DNA of 36,211 bases, from NCBI GenBank assembly GCA_943354205.1, contig CALRBJ010000004.1, positions 1 to 36,211 on the forward strand. Direction: 5' to 3'. The notes under the pieces were generated by a model that made no database searches, had not been told where the DNA came from, and was given only the letters and a program-made list of their open reading frames with translations. How positions within the stretch are numbered: the stretch's first letter is position 1; every line of letters begins with the position of its first letter. Shown in pieces: positions 14,707 to 21,606 of this stretch. Position numbers and translations under genes: made by a program. Origin of the DNA: Candidatus Nomurabacteria bacterium. Its GTDB lineage: Bacteria > Patescibacteriota > Minisyncoccia > Phycocordibacterales > UBA9973.

Positions 14707-16113
14707 TTATTTAATTTTTGTCAACTTCTGCCCATCAGCAGTATCTTTTACTAGATAGCCTAAATTTTCAATTTCTTGGCGGAGGGAGTCGGATTTGGCG
14801 AAATCTTTTTCGGCGCGGGCTTGGTCGCGGGCTTTTATAAGGTCGGCGACGGTAGAAGGAATTTCTAATTCTTTCAAATCAGCAAAACCAAGGCCGAGTA
14901 CTTCATCCATTTTTAATATTGTCGCGCGTTTGGTTTCGGCGGAAATATTTTCATCTTTCATAAGTTCAAAGAGGCTCGCCACGGCGCGTGAAGTATCCAA
15001 ATCGTCATTTATAAAATTGGTGAATTTTTCTATATAGGTTGTGTCAGCCCCAGAGGTCGGACCTCGGACTCCTAAGAGGTCCGACCTCGAACCCAAACTC
15101 AAAAATTGCTCTTGTAATTTTGAAAGGGCAGTGGCTACACCTTCTAATGCTTCCCAATTAAAAGAAACTGGCGAGCGGTAGTGCGCCATTAAAAGCCACA
15201 AGCGATAGGCGAGTGGAGAAATATTTTTTTCAGTGATGAAAGAGAGTGTTAAAAAATTTTCTCCAGACTTTGCCATCTTGCCTCCTTCCATATTTACCCA
15301 TTCGTTGTGGAGCCAATATCGGGCGAAAGGAATCTTGCCGGTGGCCGCTTCGGATTGGGCAATTTCATTTGTATGGTGTACGGGTATATGTTCAATTCCT
15401 CCAGTATGAATATCAAATTGCTCGCCCAAATATTTCATACTCATAGCCGAGCATTCTATGTGCCAGCCGGGAAAGCCTTGGCCCCATGGCGATGGGTAGC
15501 CCATTTCTCCGGTTGAGAATTTCCAAAGCGCGAAATCGCGCACATTTTTTTTCTCGCTATTTGGCGCGAGACGGCTTTCACCATCTTCCTGTTTGTGGCC
15601 GGTGAGCTTGCCATAGTCGGGAAGTCGCTCGGTGTCAAAATACACTCCGTCGCTCGTGGTATACGTAAAACCTTTTTTCTCTAAAGTTTCTACCAATTCA
15701 ATATCGCGTCGAATGTGTTCAGATGCTTTTGGCAAATGATTTGGTCGTTTGATATTGAGGGCATCCAAATCTTCCACAAATTTCTCGGTATAAAAATCAG
15801 CGAGCTCCTTCATGCCTTCCATAGATAGCGGTTTGCCTTCGCGAATGAGGCCCTTGGTCATTTTGTCTTCGCCCAAATCCCCATCGCTCACAAGGTGGCC
15901 GATGTCGGTAATGTTTATGACTTGCTCTACTTTGTACCCATTCCATTCGAGCGCTCGGCGCAAAACATCAGCAAAGACATATGGGCGGAGGTTGCCTATG
16001 TGCGCGTAGTTGTAAACGGTCGGTCCGCAATTGTACATGCCGACTAGATCTTTATTTATGGGTTCAAAAATTTCTTTCTTGCGCCCGAGGGTGTTGTAGA
16101 GTTCTAAAGCCAT
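14707..16113 (-). CDS. cysS: Cysteinyl-tRNA synthetase
   Basis: A 468-residue class I synthetase charging tRNA-Cys. The zinc/HIGH region reads MYNCGPTVYNYAHIGNLRPYV (HIGN variant) and the adenylate KMSKS loop is GGKMAKSGEN. Zinc ligands include the Cys of CGPT and the WHIECSAMS segment with HTGGIEHIPVHHTNE. The C-terminal anticodon-binding region is kept (DLIKARDQARAEKDFAKSD). Residues ~342-354 (GSRSDLLGVRGPT) are encoded by a perfect palindrome of 13-bp arms (15053-15088), lying in the linker after the catalytic half and probably an inserted element. The start ATG overlaps the last 10 bases of corA, so the two are translationally coupled in one operon. Confidence 0.96.
   Translation of the reverse strand: MALELYNTLGRKKEIFEPINKDLVGMYNCGPTVYNYAHIGNLRPYVFADVLRRALEWNGYKVEQVINITDIGHLVSDGDLGEDKMTKGLIREGKPLSMEGMKELADFYTEKFVEDLDALNIKRPNHLPKASEHIRRDIELVETLEKKGFTYTTSDGVYFDTERLPDYGKLTGHKQEDGESRLAPNSEKKNVRDFALWKFSTGEMGYPSPWGQGFPGWHIECSAMSMKYLGEQFDIHTGGIEHIPVHHTNEIAQSEAATGKIPFARYWLHNEWVNMEGGKMAKSGENFLTLSFITEKNISPLAYRLWLLMAHYRSPVSFNWEALEGVATALSKLQEQFLSLGSRSDLLGVRGPTSGADTTYIEKFTNFINDDLDTSRAVASLFELMKDENISAETKRATILKMDEVLGLGFADLKELEIPSTVADLIKARDQARAEKDFAKSDSLRQEIENLGYLVKDTADGQKLTKIK
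15053..15088. repeat. Intragenic palindromic element in cysS
   Basis: GAGGTCGGACCTC (15053-15065), 10-nt loop, GAGGTCCGACCTC (15076-15088): perfect 13-bp complementarity. The total length of 36 bp is 12 codons, so the frame is kept. Confidence 0.85.
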
Positions 16114-17015
16114 TTCTTTCGTCTAAAGTAGATAAGCATAAGGAGCACGACCATGCCCATGACGGCTAAAATACTAAAGAAGTCGTGCAAATCTTTTATA
16201 AATATAACATTGCTATCCATCGAGAATATGGCGGCGATGAGCGAGAGGGGCATCATCACAAAGCTCATGATGGTCAGGGTCTTTATGGTGTCGGTGGTTT
16301 TGAGCGAGAGGAGGGAATCGTTCGTCTCGCGAAGTTCATTCAAGATTTCTTTGTGGCTGTCTAGAGTGTTTTTTACTTTTTCGTATTCGCCCAAAATGGA
16401 AGCGGAGTGATAAGAAAAATCTTTACCCAAGAAAATTTTCGAAGCTTCGTCGAAGGATTGCAAAGTTTCTTTGTGAAAGCGCGTGGCTTGGCGGATGTCT
16501 ACCAGCATTCTATTTGTCCTAGAAATCATTTGCACCATTTTCGATTCTTGGCCGGCGAAAATATTGCGTTCGATTTCCATCAGCGTGCCGTTTATATCTT
16601 CGAGCTCGGTTTCGGTATGCTTGTAAAGCTCGCGCATGATGTAGAAGAAAAGGTAGCCGGCGTGCTCGCCCATGTCGCTCTTGTCTAAAATAGAATTTAC
16701 TTCAAATACTTTAGAAAAATCGTGGAGCGGGTCGACAAATTCGTAGTGGGTGGTGATGAGGAAATCCTTGCCAATGACAAAGTCGATCTCGGCTTCGGTG
16801 CTCGGCCCATGCTTGTGCGAGACGGTAGGGAAATGGAGTATGAGATATATGGCATTCCTGTAGAGGTCTACTTTTGAGCGGGTGGTTTTTATGGAAAGCT
16901 CTTCGGCCACCAAGGGCGGGAGTTCGTATTCTTCTTTTATGTGGAGCACCTCTTCTTTGGTCGGCGACTCCAAGTCTATCCAGGTGAGGTTCTTGTATTT
17001 GTATTTAGAAATCAT
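16104..17015 (-). CDS. corA: CorA-family divalent cation transporter
   Basis: A 303-residue inner-membrane channel for Mg2+/Co2+ as a pentamer. The long N-terminal cytoplasmic part contains ITTHYEFVDPLHDFSKVF and the coiled helix ERNIFAGQESKMVQMISRTN typical of CorA. Two C-terminal transmembrane helices follow (residues ~240-263 and 280-296), ending in the basic tail FRRKKWL. The selectivity signature Gly-Met-Asn after helix 1 is not present; the equivalent place reads FSMDSN (residues 264-269). Ion selectivity may differ. It starts 7 nt after a minus-strand TATAAT and overlaps cysS by 10 bp. Confidence 0.88.
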   Translation of the reverse strand: MISKYKYKNLTWIDLESPTKEEVLHIKEEYELPPLVAEELSIKTTRSKVDLYRNAIYLILHFPTVSHKHGPSTEAEIDFVIGKDFLITTHYEFVDPLHDFSKVFEVNSILDKSDMGEHAGYLFFYIMRELYKHTETELEDINGTLMEIERNIFAGQESKMVQMISRTNRMLVDIRQATRFHKETLQSFDEASKIFLGKDFSYHSASILGEYEKVKNTLDSHKEILNELRETNDSLLSLKTTDTIKTLTIMSFVMMPLSLIAAIFSMDSNVIFIKDLHDFFSILAVMGMVVLLMLIYFRRKKWL

Positions 17016-17022
17016 GAGGTTA

Positions 17023-17028
17023 ATTATA
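17023..17028 (-). promoter_or_regulatory. -10 box TATAAT of corA-cysS operon
   Basis: ATTATA on the plus strand, TATAAT on the minus, 7 nt before the corA ATG (17015). Confidence 0.7.
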
Positions 17029-17036
17029 AACTAAAT

Positions 17037-17205
17037 GCATTAGAATTCCACCCCTCCCCGCTTTGGCTCCCGCCAAATGCGACCCTCCCCTTGGCAATGG
17101 GAGGGAAGAATTCAAGAAACAAGTGTATTCTCCGCATTCCACCCCTCGCATTTATAAGGAGAGGGGTCTACTTGCCTGGGGAGGCAAGAGGGGGTGAGGT
17201 GCAGA
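17037..17205. repeat. Intergenic cluster of palindromic repeats
   Basis: Between divergent corA and rplU. It holds the 12-bp direct repeat ATTCCACCCCTC at 17045-17056 and 17136-17147 and three perfect hairpins: CCCTCCC/GGGAGGG (17083-17105), ACCCCTC/GAGGGGT (17141-17167) and CTTGCCT/AGGCAAG (17171-17188). It is C/G-skewed, unlike its surroundings, and resembles REP/MITE-type non-coding repeats. Confidence 0.7.
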
Positions 17206-17207
17206 GG

Positions 17208-17235
17208 TTGCATTATATTTAAAATCATGTAATAT
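17208..17235 (+). promoter_or_regulatory. Promoter of rplU
   Basis: TTGCAT (17208-17213), 16-bp spacer, TAATAT (17230-17235) preceded by TG; 10 nt before the ATG. Confidence 0.55.
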
Positions 17236-17245
17236 ATCACTCACT

Positions 17246-17614
17246 ATGGCTACAAAGGCTATCAAAACTAAAAAGACAAAGACCGAGGCGGCAGTCGGCG
17301 ATTTCGCTGTCATAAAGACCGGCGGAAAGCAGTATTTTGCCAAAGAAGGCGGAATCCTAAAGATTGAAAAGCTCGCTGGTTCTTTTAAGGTAGGCGATGC
17401 TATCACCTTTGACGAAGTCCTCATGACCGACGATGGTTCTACCTCTATATTCGGTGCTCCTATGATTAAAGGCGCAAAGGTAACCGCTACTCTCGAAGAA
17501 GAAGGTCGCGATAAAAAGGTGACCACTATCAAATACAAGCAAAAGTCTCGCTACTTCAAAAAAACCGGCCACCGTCAGCCATACATGAAAGTAAAGATAA
17601 CTTCTATAAAATAA
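17246..17614 (+). CDS. rplU: 50S ribosomal protein bL21
   Basis: A 122-residue large-subunit protein that binds 23S rRNA. The first 20 residues are a Lys/Ala/Thr-rich extension (ATKAIKTKKTKTEAAVGDF). The bL21 core is FAVIKTGGKQYFAKEGGIL, VGDAITFDEVLM, and the C-terminal family signature YKQKSRYFKKTGHRQPYMKV. It stands alone here; the usual partner rpmA (bL27) is not next to it, since the terminator follows directly. Confidence 0.97.
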   Translation: MATKAIKTKKTKTEAAVGDFAVIKTGGKQYFAKEGGILKIEKLAGSFKVGDAITFDEVLMTDDGSTSIFGAPMIKGAKVTATLEEEGRDKKVTTIKYKQKSRYFKKTGHRQPYMKVKITSIK

Positions 17615-17645
17615 AAAAATTCCCGAATTTTCGGGAGTTTTTTTA
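17614..17645. terminator. Bidirectional terminator between rplU and rmuC
   Basis: ATTCCCGA/TCGGGAGT stem flanked by A7 and T7 tracts, usable on both strands by the convergent rplU (+) and rmuC (-). The rmuC stop lies inside it. Confidence 0.9.
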
Positions 17646-18671
17646 TTCCTCTAAATTTGGTTTGTCTATGGCGATGGCTTCGAGTTCGGGAGCCGAGCCG
17701 GCGATGCGCATGATATCTTTGTCTACTTTTTTAAATTCTTTTCCTGAAGCGTTGTAGTGATTTACGGCGGTGGAAAGGCTGTTGCCAAGTTTGGCGTGAT
17801 ATTCATCATATGCTTTCAAATGCTTGCCGAGTTCGGCCACGCGCTTGATGATATCTTTGGCGGTTTCCTCTATTTGCATGGCGCGTAGGCCTTGAAGGAC
17901 GGTTTGCAAATAAGCGAGGAAGGAAGTAGGGGACACGATGATGACTTTGTATTTGGATGCGGCTCTTTGTATTAAATTTTCTTCATCTCCAACTTTATTT
18001 ACCAATAAATCATAATAAATAGCCTCATGGGGGATAAACATAAAAGCGAAATCCATCGTGCCATTTTCGGGCTGTATGTATTTGGAAGTCTCGGTGATGC
18101 GAAGTTTTAAATCATTTTCAAATTGCTTGGCGTATTCGGCTTTGCGAACCGGTTCCTTTTCTCCCGCCATGCGGTTGTAATTTTCTAGAGAAAATTTGGA
18201 GTCTACCGGAATAATTTTATCTTTTACAAAAACCGCCGCGTCTACAATAGTGCCATCGGGGAAACCATATTGCATTTCGTATCCGCCGGCCGGCAAGACA
18301 TTTTTCAAAAGGGCTTCCAAATAATACTCGCCCAAAATGCCGCGTTGTTTTGGATTTTTTAAAATATCTTGCAGTTCCTCCAATTGCTCGGTAAAGGAAA
18401 CCACTTGTTTGTTTGTCTCGTCCAACCTAGTCAGTTTCTCGGTCACATCTTCTATTATTTTCGTCGCTTGGTTCGACTGGTGGCGCATGCTTTCATTCAT
18501 CTGCTTTGTCGAATCAGAAAGTTTCGCATCCACCGTGCGGGTGAGCTCTTGCATGTGCGAGAGGAGTAGTTGGAGCCCAGCACTGTCTTCGCCGGATTTT
18601 TTAGGCGCTAAAAATTTGGTGGCCAGGGCGCCGACTATGAGACCAATGATTATAAATAGGGCTATTTGCAT
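17643..18671 (-). CDS. rmuC: RmuC-family DNA recombination protein
   Basis: A 342-residue protein with an N-terminal membrane helix (IALFIIIGLIVGALATKFL), a coiled coil (~40-115) and a PD-(D/E)xK nuclease-like core. That core is seen as KQRGILGEYYLEALLKNVLP, then DGTIVDAAVFV and IIPVDSKFSLENY, with FMFIPHEAIYYDLLV and IIVSPTSFLAYLQTVLQGLR after it. In E. coli RmuC limits inversions at short inverted repeats, which is notable in a region so rich in palindromes. The start follows a minus-strand extended -10 TGA-TAAAAT (18678-18683) by 6 nt. Confidence 0.93.
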   Translation of the reverse strand: MQIALFIIIGLIVGALATKFLAPKKSGEDSAGLQLLLSHMQELTRTVDAKLSDSTKQMNESMRHQSNQATKIIEDVTEKLTRLDETNKQVVSFTEQLEELQDILKNPKQRGILGEYYLEALLKNVLPAGGYEMQYGFPDGTIVDAAVFVKDKIIPVDSKFSLENYNRMAGEKEPVRKAEYAKQFENDLKLRITETSKYIQPENGTMDFAFMFIPHEAIYYDLLVNKVGDEENLIQRAASKYKVIIVSPTSFLAYLQTVLQGLRAMQIEETAKDIIKRVAELGKHLKAYDEYHAKLGNSLSTAVNHYNASGKEFKKVDKDIMRIAGSAPELEAIAIDKPNLEE

Positions 18672-18677
18672 AAAACG

Positions 18678-18683
18678 ATTTTA
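18678..18683 (-). promoter_or_regulatory. Extended -10 box (TGA-TAAAAT) of rmuC
   Basis: 6 nt before the rmuC ATG on the minus strand, placing the predicted start of transcription on the ATG. Confidence 0.6.
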
Positions 18684-18714
18684 TCACACTACGCGCTATT
18701 TGTTTAAAAAGTAG

Positions 18715-18743
18715 TTGACATAGTATTTGTATAGGCATAGACT
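18715..18743 (+). promoter_or_regulatory. Sigma-70-type promoter
   Basis: Consensus -35 TTGACA (18715-18720), 17-bp spacer, -10 TAGACT (18738-18743). It gives the 18787 gene a leader of about 37 nt. Confidence 0.75.
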
Positions 18744-18786
18744 TATTTTGAACTACCCTGTTCCCTTAACCCTAAATACGCATTGC

Positions 18787-19032
18787 ATGAGTGAATCAGA
18801 CAATCTTCTGAATGAAGAAGAACTTATCCAAAAGTACCAACAGGCTATCATTGGTGCTGAAAACGACACACAACTTTCCAATGTTCTAGGCGACATTATA
18901 TTTTGTCTGGAGAAAGGAAAGATTTCAAACACACACTCATTTGTAAGTTATGTAAGTGACAAAGTAAAAAAATGGGGAGGCTACCGCTATCCACATCAGG
19001 TGGCGAAAATGCACCAACTTTGTCTCGGCTAA
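18787..19032 (+). CDS. Small hypothetical protein
   Basis: An 81-residue acidic, helical, soluble protein. I start it at ATG 18787 (MSESDNLLNEEEL) because a strong promoter at 18715-18743 places the transcript start after the upstream alternative start at 18727. It contains GDIIFCLEKGKI and the aromatic end KKWGGYRYPHQVAKMHQLC. There is no membrane helix and no known family. A terminator follows at once, so it is its own transcription unit. Confidence 0.55.
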   Translation: MSESDNLLNEEELIQKYQQAIIGAENDTQLSNVLGDIIFCLEKGKISNTHSFVSYVSDKVKKWGGYRYPHQVAKMHQLCLG

Positions 19033-19048
19033 AATCCCTCCAAAAATC

Positions 19049-19076
19049 ATCCCCAGCTCTCAAGCGGGGATTTTTT
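19049..19076 (+). terminator. Rho-independent terminator of the 18787 gene
   Basis: ATCCCC (19049-19054) / GGGGAT (19066-19071) with an inner GCT/AGC stem, followed by T6. It overlaps the exonuclease stop codon on the other strand. Confidence 0.85.
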
Positions 19077-19842
19077 ATACTTTAATTTTTAAATCGAGTT
19101 TACCCAAATAAGTGCGCAAGGTAAAAATCCAATCCACATCATCGGTCTCGGCTGATTCTTTTTGAGCGAGAAGCCATTCCAAATAGGCGCGGTCGGTTTT
19201 GGCCACTTCCTCCACTTTTTTGCCATTGTGCTTGCCGAATCGGAAAGTGCGTATGAGGATAGGTTTGGCAGAAATTTCTACCATCTCTTCTATGGTCTTT
19301 TCAGAATCTCCATTGTTTTTGTCCAGCATTTTTTTATACATGCGGTCGAAGAGTTTTATGAGAACGAGCACATCGCCTCCGGCATCGTGCGCGGTAGCTT
19401 CCACATCTAGATCGAGCATATAGCGGAGGACTTGGAGTTTGTAGGAAGTGATTTTTTCTTCTGTGTCCAGATGGTGGGCCAGACGCAGTGTGCAGATAAA
19501 CTTTTTGGGCGACAAATCTTCTTTTTTTAGCATACCTAAATCGAATATCGCATTGTGGGCCACGACTATGGTGTTTTCATTTTCAAATTTCTTGTGCAGT
19601 TCGGCGTGCTCCAAGCTGTATTTGAAAGCTGGTTTGTCGGCGACCATCTTGGTCGTGATATGGTGTACAGCCATAGACTCAAAGGCTATCGGCACTGGTG
19701 GTTTGTAGAGTTTGGAAACGATATCTTTGAGCTCTGGCAGTTTGTCGGCAGAGCTAGTTTCAGCATAGGCGATTTGGCACAAAAAATCTTTGGCTTCATT
19801 GCCGGTCGTCTCGGTGTCTAGAAAGATGAGGTTGTAAGGCAT
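19075..19842 (-). CDS. DEDDh 3'-5' exonuclease (DnaQ/ExoX-like)
   Basis: A 255-residue exonuclease. Exo I is FLDTETTG (Asp9, Glu11), Exo II is AHNAIFDLGML, and Exo III is HDAGGDVLVLIKLFD, where His and Asp complete DEDDh. The C-terminal ~70 residues contain FRFGKHNGKKVEEV and DRAYLEWLLAQKE, matching the small C-terminal domain of exodeoxyribonuclease X-type proteins (DUF3820-like). This points to a DNA repair or ExoX-type role rather than the polymerase III epsilon subunit. It is transcribed divergently from yqeY, with a minus-strand TGT-TAAAAT 6 nt before the ATG. Confidence 0.9.
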   Translation of the reverse strand: MPYNLIFLDTETTGNEAKDFLCQIAYAETSSADKLPELKDIVSKLYKPPVPIAFESMAVHHITTKMVADKPAFKYSLEHAELHKKFENENTIVVAHNAIFDLGMLKKEDLSPKKFICTLRLAHHLDTEEKITSYKLQVLRYMLDLDVEATAHDAGGDVLVLIKLFDRMYKKMLDKNNGDSEKTIEEMVEISAKPILIRTFRFGKHNGKKVEEVAKTDRAYLEWLLAQKESAETDDVDWIFTLRTYLGKLDLKIKV

Positions 19843-19848
19843 AGGCCA

Positions 19849-19870
19849 ATTTTAACAGATTTGGTATAAT
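19849..19870. promoter_or_regulatory. Divergent promoters of exonuclease and yqeY
   Basis: Minus-strand TAAAAT (19849-19854) is 6 nt before the exonuclease ATG; plus-strand TGG-TATAAT (19865-19870) is 6 nt before the yqeY ATG. Both transcripts should be leaderless. The two -10 boxes are only 10 bp apart, so the two polymerases would compete. Confidence 0.7.
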
Positions 19871-19876
19871 CGAGCC

Positions 19877-20326
19877 ATGCTTCAAACAGAAATAAAAGCA
19901 TCTATAAAAGAAGCCATGCTAGCGAAGGACAAAGTGCGCTTGGAAGTACTGCGTTCTATCGTGGCGGCTTTTACAAACGATTTGGTGGCCAAAGGCCGAA
20001 AGCCCGACGAATCTTTGACCGATGAAGAAGTCATCGCTATCATCACTAGGCTTTCTAAGCAACGCAAGGATTCTATCGATCAGTTTACCAAAGGTGGCCG
20101 CCCTGAACTCGCGGAAAAAGAACAAGCCGAGCTCGCAGTGCTTTTAAAGTACCTTCCTGAAATGATGAGCAAAGACGAAGTGTTGAAAATCGCCCAAGCT
20201 AAAAAAGTCGAGCTCGGCATAGAAGATGCGACAAAAAAAGGCATGCTCATGTCAGCGCTGATGAAAGACCTGAAGGGTAAAGCCGATGGTATGGTAGTAA
20301 AAGAAGCAGTCGACGAACTTTTTTAA
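19877..20326 (+). CDS. GatB/YqeY domain protein
   Basis: A 149-residue YqeY-family protein, related to the C-terminal tail domain of GatB. Features are KDKVRLEVLRSIVAAFTNDL, LTDEEVIAIITRLSKQRKDSI, and the C-terminal MSALMKDLKGKADGMVVKEAV, a helical bundle that contacts the tRNA elbow in GatB. The free-standing protein probably assists tRNA-dependent amidation or another tRNA-related step; its exact role is not established. It is first in a cluster with the membrane protein and MYG1 and lies about 2.3 kb upstream of gatB itself. Confidence 0.93.
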   Translation: MLQTEIKASIKEAMLAKDKVRLEVLRSIVAAFTNDLVAKGRKPDESLTDEEVIAIITRLSKQRKDSIDQFTKGGRPELAEKEQAELAVLLKYLPEMMSKDEVLKIAQAKKVELGIEDATKKGMLMSALMKDLKGKADGMVVKEAVDELF

Positions 20327-20351
20327 ATTATTAATTAAAAAATTTTAAATT

Positions 20352-20687
20352 ATGAAAATTATTTGGCATTGGTTGCTCTTGTCAGCTGCGGTGTGGGCTA
20401 CGGCGTATATTTTGCCCGGCATCTCGCTCTCTATGTGGTGGGTGGCTATTATCGTCGGCGCGTGTTTGATGTTTATAAATACTCTTATAAAACCAATTAT
20501 TTCAGTCCTTACTTTGCCGATAAACATCATCACGCTCGGACTCTTTTCTCTCATTTTAAATGGTCTTATATTTTGGCTACTCTCGCAAGCGATTCCAGGT
20601 TTTGTCATTGGTGATTTCAAATCCGCAATCATCGGTTCTATCTTGTGTTCGTTGGCATATTGGGCTGGCAAGAAAATATTTGGATAA
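20352..20687 (+). CDS. Holin-like (phage_holin_4_2/YvlD family) membrane protein
   Basis: A 111-residue integral membrane protein with four hydrophobic helices. It has the family pattern GISLSMWWVAIIVGACLMFI, NTLIKPIISVLTLPINIITLG (a conserved N-x-x-x-P-I-I-x-x-x-x-x-P block), then LILNGLIFWLLSQAIPGF. Despite the name, these chromosomal proteins are not phage lysis genes; their function is unclear and possibly linked to envelope stress. The gene directly abuts MYG1 (stop at 20687, next ATG at 20688). Confidence 0.88.
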   Translation: MKIIWHWLLLSAAVWATAYILPGISLSMWWVAIIVGACLMFINTLIKPIISVLTLPINIITLGLFSLILNGLIFWLLSQAIPGFVIGDFKSAIIGSILCSLAYWAGKKIFG

Positions 20688-21593
20688 ATGGCGGAAAAAA
20701 TAAAAATCATCACACATAGTGGCACCTTTCACGCAGACGAAGTCTTTGCCTGCGCGACTTTGGCTATCATTTTTGAAAAACAAGGAAAAGAATTTGAAAT
20801 CATCCGTACGCGAGATATGGAAATAATAAAAACAGGCGATGTTGTCGTAGATGTAGGCGGAATTTATGATCCAGAAAATAATAAATTCGATCACCACCAA
20901 CCCGATGGCGCCGGTACTAGAGAGGCTGGAGCAAAAATTCCCTACGCATCTTTTGGTCTAGTTTGGAAAAAATTTGGAGAGGAGGCTGCTGATTCAAAAG
21001 AAATCGCAGAAAAAATTGAATCGAAAATCGCGGTGCCGATAGATGCGGTAGATAGTGGTATACCAATTATGAATTCTAAATTTGAAGATGTTTTTGATTA
21101 TGATATTGGCCGGATTGTAGATTGTTTCGTACCATCTTGGAATGAAATAAATGTAAAAACTGACGATATGTTTTTAGAAGCTATGGGCTTAGCTCGCAAA
21201 ATTCTGGAGCGTGAAATTGTTCGTGCTAAAGGAAAACTTGAAGCAAAAAAGAAAGTGATCGAAGGATACGAAAATGCCGAGGATAAACGCGTTGTTGAAT
21301 TTAAGAATTATTATCCGTGGAAAGAATTTTTGAAACCATACCCTGAACCACTTTTTGTGGTGACTCCACGAGAGGAAGGCAAATGGCAGGCTGAAGCGGT
21401 ATTCGATGGAGACCCATATTTTATGAAGCGTAAAAAATATTTTCCAGAAGCTTGGGCTGGCTTGAGAGACGATGAAATGGCGAAAGTCACAGGAGTTGCA
21501 GATGCTGTATTTTGTCATACTCATCGCTTCTTAATCGTCGCGAAATCTCGCGAAGGAATACTCGCGCTTGTGAAAATGGCCCTAGAAAGCTAG
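20688..21593 (+). CDS. MYG1-family (UPF0160) DHH-like phosphoesterase
   Basis: A 301-residue member of the MYG1/UPF0160 family, whose characterised eukaryotic members act as 3'-5' RNA exonucleases. Metal-binding motifs: HSGTFHADEVFACATL near the N-terminus, VVVDVGGIYDP, and the DHH-like KFDHHQPDG. The C-terminal WQAEAVFDGDPYFMKRKKYF, AWAGLRDDEMAKVTGVADAV and FCHTHRFLIVAKS match the family. It starts at the base after the upstream stop, so it is translated in an operon with the holin-like gene. Full length. Confidence 0.93.
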   Translation: MAEKIKIITHSGTFHADEVFACATLAIIFEKQGKEFEIIRTRDMEIIKTGDVVVDVGGIYDPENNKFDHHQPDGAGTREAGAKIPYASFGLVWKKFGEEAADSKEIAEKIESKIAVPIDAVDSGIPIMNSKFEDVFDYDIGRIVDCFVPSWNEINVKTDDMFLEAMGLARKILEREIVRAKGKLEAKKKVIEGYENAEDKRVVEFKNYYPWKEFLKPYPEPLFVVTPREEGKWQAEAVFDGDPYFMKRKKYFPEAWAGLRDDEMAKVTGVADAVFCHTHRFLIVAKSREGILALVKMALES

Positions 21594-21599
21594 TATAAA
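21594..21599 (+). promoter_or_regulatory. -10 box TATAAA of obg
   Basis: 7 nt before the obg ATG, immediately after the MYG1 stop codon. Confidence 0.55.
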
Positions 21600-21606
21600 A
21601 TAATAT

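Noticed and set aside
17037..17205. CRISPR array
   Set aside because: Only two copies of a 12-bp word with different, repeat-rich content between them; no regular spacers and no cas genes.
20352..20687. Phage holin and nearby prophage
   Set aside because: This family is common in bacterial chromosomes; neighbours are all housekeeping genes and no phage gene is present.
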